Assembly: GCA_022539475.1 (NCBI GenBank)
Contig: VCMS01000001.1
Coordinates: 620,001-684,000, forward strand
Direction: 5' to 3'
Origin: Gracilaria domingensis
Lineage: Eukaryota > Rhodophyta > Florideophyceae > Gracilariales > Gracilariaceae
DNA: 64,000 nt
Part shown: positions 11,571 through 21,091 of the stretch, in pieces
Layout: the number at the start of each line of letters is the position of its first letter
Numbering within the stretch: position 1 is the first letter of the stretch
Notes under the pieces: model-generated
Told to the model about the DNA's origin: nothing
Seen by the model: only the letters and a program-made list of their open reading frames with translations
Databases searched by the model: none
Translations under genes and position numbers: made by a program

Positions 11571-12737
11571 TCAAAGCATGTTAGGGGATTCAAGGGCGGC
11601 TGGTCCCAGTACTCCAGCTCGAAATTCTGTTAGAAGTCTAACAGCAGTCCTCTCTTCGTTTCCGTTGTAAAGCGTCTTCGCGGTTCGATACAAAAACTCC
11701 TCACCTGACATGTCGCGGGGATTCAAGCGAAACCGTTTCTCTAGAGTGTCAAACTCGAAGTAACCCGGAAAGCTAGTGGCTACCCGCCTGAGCTCATCAA
11801 TCATGAGCGATGCCGTTAACTGCGTGTCGTAAGCAGCCTGACCAATGTCATCACAAATTGCTAAACGCAAGGCAGTGTCTTGACTAACGAACTTGGCGGG
11901 AATAATACCGGGCATGTCAAGTAATTCGATAGTGTCCGAAATTCTAACCCATTGGAAGTTGCGAGTCACACCAGGTTTGTTTGCGGATTTGGCAGTCCTT
12001 CGACCGACAAGGCGATTAATCAATGCCGACTTTCCAACATTCGGATATCCAATAACGAGGCATCGCACAGGGCGAGGAAGAAGTCCCCGAGATTTTCGCT
12101 TGTCGTTCACAGTTGAACTTGCTTCCATTGCAAGTTTCTTGAGCTCTCTTACACCGCGGCCGTGCTTAGCATCGATGAATCGCACTTGCTCTCCGTTCTC
12201 TAGAAGATGGCGTCTCCAATCTGAACGAGCTGCCAGAGGAGCTAAATCTGCGCGGTTCATTGCCAGAACGCGGCTTTTGTTCCCGATCCAGCGCGGCACA
12301 TCTGGGTGTGCTGTGGCTATTGGAATCCGACAGTCGCGAACTTCAATTACAACATCAACCATCTTGATAGATTCTTTAAGAGATCGCTCTGCTTTTGCAA
12401 TATGACCTGGATACCATTGAATCACGGGCTTCAAACTTCCAACGGATGAAAGCGCACCTTTTGTAAAGTGCTTGGGTCTACGTGTTGGAGCATTTCGGTG
12501 GTTTCTGTACGCCCATTTAGTTGCATCACCTTTGTCTGAATTTGCAAGCTTCATCTGCGCAGAAAGACGGTGAAAACGGACCGGAGCAGGTCTAGGCTTA
12601 CTTGAAAGAAAACTGCTTCTTGAGATATGAGCAAAGTAATCAGAGTTCCGCGACGCAAGTCGGTGACAAGCAGAAGCGAAAGCAGTGCATGACTCCCTCC
12701 ATCTGACACCCAATCTGATTTGCATGTCCACTTGCAT
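11571..12737 (-). CDS. MTG1/RbgA-type circularly permuted GTPase, probably organellar
   Basis: Members assemble the large subunit of bacterial, mitochondrial or plastid ribosomes. The GTPase motifs appear in permuted order: G4-like MNRADL (about residue 160; Asn-Arg-x-Asp instead of NKxD), then G1 GYPNVGKSALINRL (about 227), G2-like PGVTRNFQW and G3 DMPGI. The lead-in QWYPGHIAKAERSLKE is the family hallmark, as is VDVVIEVRDCRIP. The first about 100 residues are basic and Ser/Arg-rich, resembling an organelle presequence, which fits a mitochondrial MTG1 or plastid DAR-GTPase role; I cannot tell which. The first true ATG is at 12737. Its Lys-to-Arg change in G4 is unusual but conservative. Confidence 0.88.
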   Translation of the reverse strand: MQVDMQIRLGVRWRESCTAFASACHRLASRNSDYFAHISRSSFLSSKPRPAPVRFHRLSAQMKLANSDKGDATKWAYRNHRNAPTRRPKHFTKGALSSVGSLKPVIQWYPGHIAKAERSLKESIKMVDVVIEVRDCRIPIATAHPDVPRWIGNKSRVLAMNRADLAPLAARSDWRRHLLENGEQVRFIDAKHGRGVRELKKLAMEASSTVNDKRKSRGLLPRPVRCLVIGYPNVGKSALINRLVGRRTAKSANKPGVTRNFQWVRISDTIELLDMPGIIPAKFVSQDTALRLAICDDIGQAAYDTQLTASLMIDELRRVATSFPGYFEFDTLEKRFRLNPRDMSGEEFLYRTAKTLYNGNEERTAVRLLTEFRAGVLGPAALESPNML

Positions 12738-14418
12738 CACAAATCAGATATGAGTCTTCTTCAACGCCTATTGCAGTACCGACGGAGACGAATTGGCTTT
12801 GTAGCCTAAGGAGCCAAAGTTTAGAAACTAACGGCCTACGTATGCCCTCGAAAGCAGTTCAGCAGTTCTTTCCCAAAGATTCAGCAAGTTAATTTTCCAT
12901 ATGTGCATCAGTTCTTAAAACGTTCTGTCGTGCAGTGTCCGAGAGTTCTTCAAAAAAATCCTGCAGGCGACAATGTCGCGGCAACATAGAGACCTCGGAA
13001 GGCAGAAGGCATCAATTTAATGATCACAATGACGACCACGACCCTAAATCCACACCCCCCATGTAATACTGTACATCAGCAAAGAAAAAATGTCTTTGGA
13101 AGTAGAAGGGTACAGGCGTACTCTTGCATGTGTGCTGTGTACTGCAGTGCATGAACTCTGCAAGCTGAAATCTGGAGATCAATCACGAGTGAATCACTTC
13201 AATTAGTGAATAAATAATTCGTTCTTCGTAAACAAAAGAAAAACTCTCGGCGAAAAAGCTTCTCCTTAGCACGACTTGTCCCAGAATCTGGCAGAACTGA
13301 ACTTCAACATCTAGCATCTTCAACATGTCAATCGCGGCCAACACACGTCGACAGCTGCTTGGGACAGCCACTACCCGGGGCATCGCCTCCTAACATAAAG
13401 GTGCCAAGCACGAAATGAGCATCTCTCTCTCTCTATCATCAGCTGGCTTTACACACGGGTGCCGTATTTGAGTATCTGTACCAGCAAACGACGTCGTCAT
13501 TGATGGTTTCTTAATGGAATGGTTGTCTGCTAGCTTGGAGCGAGATACATGTTCCGGGTAGGCGGTGGTAGGAATGTCAGGAATGCTTGTCTCTGTTGTT
13601 AATAGATGTGCGCCAGTCTCAGAGTAAGTGTTGTGTGAAGAGTGCGAAATTCGCGCTGTTAATGCTCCAGTGGGGGTGTCGGAACCCATATACATCGGAT
13701 CGTGATATGCATATGGAAACGGTTTAGAAAAGGAGAAAGCTGGAACTCCTGTGAAGGGAGTTTTGCTTCAATCTAGCGATTGAAGGTAGATGTCCCCGTT
13801 AAAAGGAGAACAAACAATTACATATGAAGTGGAGTCTTCCAATGCTTGCAATATAAACGCGACTGGGGCTTCGGGAATTACCTAAGGTACGAGCAACTTT
13901 CCTGCTGCAGTCCTGTTATGTTGCTTGATGGGATCAGGCACTGCGTCGTTAGCCGATTATCTGTTTGCATATTCAACAAGTTGTTCTTCCGCTTATCTGC
14001 CGTGTCAGAAATTGATGAGAAGTGCGCGAATCTAACGAGCCCTTTTGCAGTGTTCAGATCATTGGTATCCGAAGTACGAAACGGAAACAGAAACAACGTA
14101 AGAAGTCATGTCAATGAAACCAATCGGAGATGCGCCACAGACTGTAGAGACTCTCGTTGGGATGAAGTTCTTTGCTCTTCATGAATCATGGATCATGAAA
14201 CGTAATGTTACGTTTCTTCCTCTGCCAGGCCTTTGCAGCCATCGGTACGCCAAAAGTGATGCAAAGTGCGTGACATTCTTATCGTTACACTTTTGTAATG
14301 CCAAAACCCGCTTTTGTTAGCTGTATTTCACCACCATCATGGTGTTTCGTACACTTCATGTGATCTTGTCAATTGTACCAGCTCTTGTTTTGAAGTGCGA
14401 AGATGAACCAATATCAAA
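12738..14418. other. Long intergenic region, no gene supported
   Basis: This is 1.7 kb between divergent genes. It holds short frames on both strands (for example 13390-13695 minus and 13846-14184 plus) without motifs. A small hairpin, GAAACGTAA/TTACGTTTC with a 2-nt centre, lies near 14198-14217. A (CT)n run is near 13428. Confidence 0.45.
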
Positions 14419-16246
14419 ATGTTGTTCATCGTCAGTGAGCTCAAGTTCCTGGTCTTATGTACGGTCGTCTATCTCTCTCTGGTGGTCTCAGTTCCAGTTT
14501 CGACAAACTTCACGGCGAATATCCTGTCTGGCAAGAACACTTCCTCGGAAGACATTCAAAGCCTATCTGGGAATGCAGATGGTACTCTTTCCCTTGCTGG
14601 GAAGAGTAAATATTACACAAGGCCTCTTGCAATTGACAATAATGAATCAGTAAGAATGGTTGAAAGCCTTCCAACCTTGTTGCCGAACAATATTTCAAAA
14701 GAGAATTCGCCGGCTGAGCGGGCTGCCGAGAAAAGCTACGTAGCAAATGAGGGAAATGGAACGCTTCGTGCCGGTTCTGATAAAGACCACCCATCCGCTG
14801 AGCAAAATACATCATCTGGGGGAGGAAAACAGAATGGCCCGTTTTCTGTACAGATTGAAGATCAAAACGTTTATGGAGGGCTAGTGACATACATACATAG
14901 TCTTCATCCAGCGCGTATTTGCAGAGTGTTGAACGCATGCCTTCGTCACGATGGAACTCTAGTTCTTCCAAAATGGATGCAGAGGCATGACAATTTACTC
15001 AGCTTTCACTGCGGTCAGAAGAAACTAGAGTTTTCTGCTGATGACGGCAGCCCACCACCTTCTCTGAAGGACTTGGATCTTGTTGGTCTTTCTCTTCCTA
15101 GGCCTAGCATTCCTGACTTTGTTCGAGACTTCGTGCCAAATGCGGTTGTGTTCGACCTTATTTATGGGGATCGCGATGTAAGGACCTCGTGCCATTCTAG
15201 AAAGGGGAGTTCCTGTGAATCGTTTCCTTCATTAACAAGTCACCTCAATACGGCAATATTTCTTCCTCCAAGGGTCGAAGCACTCGAACAGAAGCAGTCA
15301 TGGGTACGAGAGTTCATCAAGTTAATGAAGCCGCCAAGTCTTGGGAAGCAGGCAAAGGTTTTGTATAATTATCCAGATACTGATGAAGAAACTGGTATGC
15401 AATGTTTCCGGTCCGCCTTCTTCACAAGAGGCCCATTCAGTAAGTATCATATTATGAGCGACCACCTTCAGGACTTGAACTTTTTGAAAGCTCATGGGAT
15501 AAGCAAGGCAGCGCGGGTGTTGAGAGAGATTCGCTCAGGGGTCCTAACCCCATGCCATATGAACATTACAATATCAAACCGAAAGCTAAATGACGATGAT
15601 CCGAAACAGCTGGTCGGAAGATACATTACAAATATTCCTAGCCTTCGGACAGAGATTATGAAGCAAGCAGATCGAGTTCCGGGTCTAAACATTCATGTTG
15701 CAGCAATAACTTTAGAGGGCAAAAGTCTCTGGTGGCAAATTAACGCCATGCAGAAGACGGACATCTGGGTCGCGGGACATGGGCCCCTTTTAACCAACAT
15801 GATTTTCATGAGACAGAACTCTACAGTTATTGAAATCCAGCCGTTTGCCTACTACCCACAAGTATATGAAAGAATAGCGCAACATCTTGCTCATGTGAAG
15901 TACGATCGGTACATTGCATCCGGATGAAGAAGCTTTTGAAACATGCATTAGTCAAACGTATCCACAAAGCCATGGCTCCTACAATGAAGTGAGGACACTT
16001 CATGATCGATATCTTCGAGCTTCTAAGAAATTCTTTCAGAGTGACAGCACACATTCACTGGTTTTGCATACTTTAGAAGGAAAGGGTCTGGATTACGTGA
16101 GGGCGTGCGCTCGCATGCAACGCCTAACCACAAATGCTCGAAACTTTGCCATTGCTATTGTCCGACAGGCACGAATTCGATGTGGTTTGCCTCCACCCAA
16201 AGCTGGGGAAAGTGAACCTAAAGGCGAAATGAACCTAACAATATAG
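14419..16246 (+). CDS. GT61-like glycosyltransferase, type II membrane protein, with a frame break
   Basis: The first frame (14419-15927) gives 502 residues. It has an N-terminal signal anchor (FLVLCTVVYLSLVVSVPV), a lumenal Ser/Asn-rich stem with several N-glycosylation sequons, and a C-terminal domain. That domain ends WVAGHGPLLTNMIFM followed by NSTVIEIQPFAYYPQ, the 'GaGl-tNmlF / viEi-P' pattern of family 61 transferases. That places it in the Golgi, modifying N-glycans or matrix polysaccharide. The reading continues one base ahead from about 15915 (HPDEEAFETCISQTYPQSHG...) to 16246. The shift is +1 in the ATTGCATCCGGATGAAG stretch. A sequencing or assembly indel, a real mutation, or +1 frameshifting at the TGA could each explain it. 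Confidence 0.75.
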
Positions 16247-17326
16247 AACAAATAGAGTAAGATATATTGCATTGTTCTTCTTTGTCAAAATCGAAGAATC
16301 GAACGATTCATCTTTGTCTGGCCACGGTAGGGCACTGCTCTTCTGGTTTTAGTTCATAGAAGTTAGTCCTACAAAGCACCATTCGACTAGACATCATGTG
16401 TCGGTAATACATCTAAATATCGTAACTGTTCTGGGTATGATGATGCACAAGAATGAGAAGTATGTACTTCTTCTACACGTACCATATTCACTACTCGAAA
16501 CTTTCGAGTCGAAAGAGGAAAAGCAGGATTTCTGGCCAGTATGCACTCTGCTTCAGATTGCATAGAAATTTCACTGTATGAATGAATATCAAGGTTGTAC
16601 GGGGTATCTAGCTGGCATTAGTGACGATGGTTCTTGCGATGCCCCTTGACTAACTTCACACGTCGAGAAACACTCCCAGCCGTAGCTGAGCGTCAAAACC
16701 TTACTCTTCCTGGCCTGAATAGACAACATCCACATAGATTGTTGGCCCAACTAAACGAGAGAAAAGTTTCTGTAATGATAGTTTACTGCATCCTAGGAAT
16801 TAGAGGATGTTGTCCGAACTAAAGAAGAAGGAGAGGCGACGTTACTGCTTCAGTCACAGCTCGAAGTGCCCATTGACTTCTCAGAAGTGCAGCGAAGGGT
16901 GCGCTCAGGTGTCAATGTCAAGCCCATGTTGTTGGTTTTTCCGGAAATGTTACGAAAGGTGGTACCTGAACGAGAAGCTGAGATTGTCCTATCACAGCTT
17001 CTTGTCGGACGCACACCCCTTCTTTACATCCTCTTGGCTCTTTCTTGCTGAAGTAACGTATTTTTTGTCGCTGTAGACCAGGAGTCTTGAATGATGTTGA
17101 GCATTAATTGTTCCGTTGTCCGCTCAGAACACTATCAAGACGACTTCCTTCGCCTCCCCTGAGCGAACGTCGAGGTCTGTCTATTAGTGATATTATTTCC
17201 AAGCGGCCCGACAAAGTTTTGGCCTTTCTGGTGACTCACCAGTGCTGAGGGAGCGCTTCTTTCAGGATCGCTCAGCACTTCGTTCTCGTCAAGCTAGTGT
17301 GCCCATAAAAGAAAGAGAGAGAGAGA
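16247..17326. other. Intergenic with a possible gene fragment
   Basis: Apart from the coding-like stretch at 16634-17051 (listed separately) I see no gene. It ends at a (GA)n microsatellite (about 17310-17329), exactly where homology between the two inverted arms begins. Confidence 0.45.
16634..17051 (+). CDS. Possible gene fragment with a very short intron
   Basis: Two open stretches would join in phase if 16766-16796 (31 nt, GTTTCT...CCTAG) were removed. The result is ...LLAQLNERK + ELEDVVRTKEEGEATLL..., continuing to a TGA at 17051. The composition (Glu/Lys/Leu-rich, IDFSEVQRRVRSGVN, PEREAEIVLSQLL) is protein-like. There is no ATG at the 5' end and no family is recognised. A 31-nt intron would be exceptionally short, so this may be a relic interrupted by small indels. 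Confidence 0.2.
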
Positions 17327-17870
17327 GAAGGTTACCCCCAAAATAACTTCGGCCACAGTCATTCGTCGATGATACTGTCGAGGTGTTTTACGTGTTAATC
17401 TCGGCGGAGTTCCTATTGAGTATCGCAGTACGAAATGCTCAGCGGCGAAGGGAACGCCACACGACATTTGCACATCGCTCTCTTTCCCGTCAAAGTGTAG
17501 CTGGGGAGAGCAAACCAGGTGTATGACCCTCAGACTGTAGTGATAAAATCACTTCTGCTTCCCTAAGGTGGGCCTGCATCAATTCTAACAAAGTAGGAGT
17601 GGAAAACGTTTCAGCTACCGTCGCCATTTTATCACAAACTGTTGCCGCTCATCAGGATCTCTGACAAGTACAATCCTGATGAGCTGCGAAAACAAATCAA
17701 CAGCGCAACTCGTAAAACGGAAATAGTGATATTTCGCCAAGCAACAATGACGGCGAAGGTCAAACGGAAACAAAAGGCAAGCGGCGACTTTTGGTTTCTG
17801 AACTTCTTCTTCTTTTCTTGGCACAGCGAAAAATGCTACAGGAAGTTGCCGCCTTCATTGCTGACTGTTG

Positions 17871-18158
17871 ATGGCGATGGCACCCTCAAAGCCTGCGACA
17901 GTTATGATTCCTAAACTTGGGAAAATCCAATGTCGTTAAACAGCAATGTGCAACATTGACCATGCGAAAAAAGCACCAACGAAAGGTTTCTTTAAGATCC
18001 CACTTCATCTTTCGTCGCCTTCCGATTCCACGATGGGTTGCAGCAACCATTCTTACCAAAAATGGACTCTCACAGCCCAAAACCGCTCCAAGAATGATCC
18101 AACCAGGCCTGGATCCAACCCATTGTCCTTCTGTTTTTCACCTTTCTCTTCTCCTTGA
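17871..18158 (+). pseudogene. Broken copy of the 96-codon arm ORF
   Basis: This is the left-arm counterpart of the intact frame at 37282-37569. The frame starts ATGGCGATGGCACCC, but a TAA at 17937-17939 interrupts it. The right copy has GAA at that codon (CGTGAACCA against CGTTAAACA). Downstream the same frame continues to the homologous TGA at 18158. No function is known. Confidence 0.5.
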
Positions 18159-18512
18159 CGGCTGCATCGCCCGTGTCTCCCGGCATAAGGGGCTCTGTCG
18201 AAATGTATGTCACAGTGAAAGTGACAAAGCGAGAGAGATTCAGAAATTAGTCGTATAGGAATTGAAGTAGACGTGGATGTGGAATGTTATGGCGAGTAAG
18301 GAAGGAATTGAAGCTTGAAGATCGAATTGGAGCTCTCTCACCGTGGATCTCGTCGCGCTCGCCGTTTTCCAAGGTACGAATTGTGAGCGCTGATACCAAG
18401 TTGTCAGCTACTTAAGGGCCTCTTCGTTGAGTGCATCCAGCTCGGGCTCTTCTCGTCTTTGTGCTCATCTACTACTCCATACTTCTTCTGCATTATAGGC
18501 GCGTATCTGACA

Positions 18513-19007
18513 ATGTTCCAAGCATATAACGTACTTGAGGCCACCATGGTAGTTGGACTAGCTGCCATGATTGTGGGAAGGTTTTCGGGGTCGAAAGCAA
18601 GTGGTGGGGAAAACAACGAGGATAACTGGAAGGGAAGTGGCATTTTCAACGCCAATGTTTCCGCCGTTTGTGGTTTGGAGGACGTGGCCGGGCTAGGGAC
18701 ATCTTTTGAAGGTTGCTGGACGAGATGGGAATGCGGCTCCAAGCCCCGCAACGTAACCGAGACGCCGGCTAATGGATCCAGTTCTGCTGATGGTCAACAG
18801 CCGTGCGTCGGTGACGGAGTTGCGGGGCCTCTGGAGCAACGCAGAGGGGACAATGAAGCGCCGGAACTTGTGCGCCCGAATAGGAGAGCACGACGGCGCC
18901 GAGTCCAATGCTGGCATTGTCGCAGGCGAGGCCACACTCGCGAGCAGTGTTGGTATTATAGGCCAGAAGGCAATGCAGTAGTAGATGAGCATTCACAGCA
19001 AGAATAG
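18513..19007 (+). CDS. CCHC zinc-knuckle protein, left copy
   Basis: The first ATG (18513) gives 164 residues; the frame is open further 5' without an ATG. It has a hydrophobic N-terminus (MFQAYNVLEATMVVGLAAMIVG) and a Gly/Ser-rich middle with NVT and NGS sequons. A basic RRARRRR patch follows, then one zinc knuckle, CWHCRRRGHTREQC (C-x2-C-x4-H-x4-C), near the C-terminus. Such knuckles bind single-stranded nucleic acid and are typical of retroelement Gag and some RNA-processing proteins. The copy at 36441-36935 has the same length and stop. Relative to it, this copy has one extra T near 18459, before the ATG. A membrane-like N-terminus with a Gag-like knuckle is odd, and I do not assign a role. 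Confidence 0.4.
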   Translation: MFQAYNVLEATMVVGLAAMIVGRFSGSKASGGENNEDNWKGSGIFNANVSAVCGLEDVAGLGTSFEGCWTRWECGSKPRNVTETPANGSSSADGQQPCVGDGVAGPLEQRRGDNEAPELVRPNRRARRRRVQCWHCRRRGHTREQCWYYRPEGNAVVDEHSQQE

Positions 19008-19466
19008 TTCTTTGATAGAGATTTAACTAAACAAAGAAAAGTGTTGGATGTTCAGTGGGCCTTGAGTTGCGGACTAAGACTACAAGTGATATGCAGCAGA
19101 AGCCGGGTGAGGATTAGGGTGAGTTAACCCAAAAGTAGGCGAGTTCACCCAGATGTAGATGAGCTCACCTCGAACGGGAGTTCCGCGCACGAGCATTTCT
19201 CCGCATGCGAACGTTGCACTTCGAGCGGGTAAGGATAGAAGGATACCTTCGTAGAAAGCGGAGTCTAGAGCCATCTCTGTCGACTGCATAAATCGTCGGA
19301 TCGACGGTATCACCGACGGCGTCGGTACAGCTGAAATTCAGATGATCTGATGTACTACATCATAGATAATGATGGTCGAAGAAACGGCAAAAACTATCTG
19401 ATTGCTGATCCCAGAATCTGAAGTTCAGATCATTGAAATCTGGGGCCGGGTGCTACGAATAGTTTT

Positions 19467-19819
19467 TATCTGGCACTCGTTCTGCTCAACGGCGATCTTT
19501 ATTTCTGGGAAAGGAGACACAGAGCGAGCAACTGCTCGTAAGGCTCTGCTGCACCTTACGGTCCCTACCGTATGCGTTCAGCCCGTCCGATCAGGACGAA
19601 GCTGCTCCAAGGGCGGGAGTGGAGGGTGAAGAAGCGAGGACGGCAGCGGCCGGCCAAAGACAGGAACAACGGCAGAGGCTGGTGTTCAGACGACGGCGGA
19701 GCAAAGGCGGTGGAGTGCGCGAATGCTTAAGCTATAAGTGCAGGCGCCGCCGGCGCTGTAAAGATCTGCCTCCCACGCACTGCCGTTCCGATAACTCTTC
19801 TTCGTACCTCGAAATTCCA
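19467..19819. other. Segment of about 353 bp present only in the left arm
   Basis: The arms agree up to GAATAGTTTT and again from GATTCTTG...GCGAGCTCC. Between these the left arm has about 353 extra bases, richer in GC and purines than its surroundings. I see no terminal repeats or target duplication, so I cannot say whether it was inserted on the left or deleted on the right. Confidence 0.6.
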
Positions 19820-19930
19820 GATTCTTGCATGCGAGCTCCAAACTCCGATTCGGAGATCATCAGTCTGTCCCTCTCTCTTTTGGTACGACGCGTACAATCT
19901 TCGTCAAGGACATAACGCAGAGTGCTCTTG

Positions 19931-20860
19931 ATGAAACAATCCCTCTCTCATTATCAAACCCAGCACTCCTTCATTGCTTCCACGGCAACAGCTATGTGGC
20001 GTTCATCTGCTGGCAAGATACCTACCGAAGCCGTCGGTGAACGAATGGTATCACTTGTCTGGTCAGGGAGACCGAGCAGCGCTTTCACAGTTTTGTACGC
20101 ACCTTCCGGTGCGAAATTCCGGTCACGAAGGATTGTAGCTCATCCTCGTGTAAATCTCACGGGCTTAAAACCAGGGGTCCCATACGACATGCATGTGACG
20201 GGAAACGGATTTGATGCATCGACGTCGTTCACAACTGTCGCAACAGCCCAATCTCCCAGCGCTGTGGATAAGGATGGAGGTTCGACAGAGCTGCCATTGA
20301 CAGAGATTTCTCGGCTTGAGATAAGAGTTGGCAAGATTGTAGAATGTGAGAAGCATCCTGAGGCAGATTCTCTCTATGTGGAAAAGATTGATGTTGGAGA
20401 GGAAGAACCCCGCACTATTGTTTCGGGGCTTGTAAAGTATGTGCCTTTGGACAAAATGATTGGCCGCACAGTGGTAGTCTTGTGCAACTTGAAACCAAGA
20501 GCTATGAGAGGCGTAACTAGCCATGGAATGCTTCTATGCGCTTCCAACGAAGATCACACAATCGTCGACCCGTTATCAGCACCGCCAGAAGCGCCAATTG
20601 GAGAGCTAATCACATTTGACGGACATAAATCAGCCCCAATCGACCCGAGCAATAGGGCGACAAAGGCATTTGACAGAATCACGGACGGTCTTAAGACTTG
20701 GGTCACCCAACTAGCTTTTCCGGGGACAAGCATGCTCCCGAGTGTTACTCCGAGGATTATTCGGCTTCATGTCAGAATTACGTTTGTGCTCATGAATACC
20801 GAGATAGATAGAGAGGGACAGAGAGAAACAGAAAGCCAGAAAGAAGGCGAATATCAATAA
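19931..20860 (+). CDS. Rearranged copy of an FN3-like/EMAP-II tRNA-binding protein
   Basis: The body (from about 19982 to 20697) is nearly identical in protein sequence to the right-arm gene at 34794-35633: an FN3-like segment (LTGLKPGVPYDMHVTG) and the tRNA-binding OB fold (LEIRVGKIVECEKHPEADSLYVEKI, IVSGLVKYV). The ends differ. The native ATG has been deleted by loss of about 170 bp between two TTCA tetramers, leaving an upstream ATG at 19931. After GLKT (20697) the last 35 native residues are missing, and the frame runs through a flipped 35-bp piece (20706-20740) into unrelated sequence ending at 20860. It may make an altered protein, but loss of the OB-domain C-terminus suggests a decaying copy. 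Confidence 0.45.
   Translation: MKQSLSHYQTQHSFIASTATAMWRSSAGKIPTEAVGERMVSLVWSGRPSSAFTVLYAPSGAKFRSRRIVAHPRVNLTGLKPGVPYDMHVTGNGFDASTSFTTVATAQSPSAVDKDGGSTELPLTEISRLEIRVGKIVECEKHPEADSLYVEKIDVGEEEPRTIVSGLVKYVPLDKMIGRTVVVLCNLKPRAMRGVTSHGMLLCASNEDHTIVDPLSAPPEAPIGELITFDGHKSAPIDPSNRATKAFDRITDGLKTWVTQLAFPGTSMLPSVTPRIIRLHVRITFVLMNTEIDREGQRETESQKEGEYQ
20706..20740 (+). repeat. 35-bp segment flipped relative to its source
   Basis: This 35-bp block (starting CCCAACTAGC, ending GCATGCTCCCG) matches 34806-34840 with one difference (GGGGACAAG against GGGGAGAAG) on the same strand. Since the arms are inverted, the block should be the reverse complement here. In the right arm it encodes the end of the tRNA-binding protein. 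Here it lies backwards directly after the breakpoint, so a second small inversion or template switch occurred. Confidence 0.85.
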
Positions 20861-21091
20861 AATGTTATGTCCGCGTTGAAAGTACAGAGTATTTAATACG
20901 TTCCACATACAATACAGAGCCATGTGTTCGAAAAGCTTCGATTGTGGAATAAGGAATCAAAGAACTAGTTATGACGTCAATAATGGCTTCAGGAGGTGAC
21001 CCGAATGGAAGCCGAAGTTAATTCTCCAGTAAAACTACACGCCCAGAACAAACCTGCCCTTTCTTAGCTATCTAACTACGCAGTGCTGCTT

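Larger units (their letters stand above)
17327..20740 (+). repeat. Left arm of a large inverted segmental duplication
   Basis: This arm is homologous, in reverse orientation, to 34806-38165. Long stretches are nearly identical (for example around AAGTACAATCCTGATGAGCT and TTTCGTCGCCTTCCGATTCC), separated by indels. Starting at a GA microsatellite, it contains a broken small ORF, a CCHC zinc-knuckle ORF and a rearranged tRNA-binding gene. Compared with the right arm it shows a nonsense codon, a deletion of about 170 bp, an extra segment of about 353 bp and a flipped 35-bp tip. The right arm therefore looks ancestral. Confidence 0.92.

Noticed and set aside
17310-17329. (GA)n repeat as a terminal repeat of a mobile element
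   Set aside because: No matching repeat exists at the other arm end; it is a simple microsatellite at the breakpoint.
20140-20524. Antisense frames conserved in both arms (also 35064-35448)
   Set aside because: They mirror the conserved tRNA-binding gene and are explained by its conservation.
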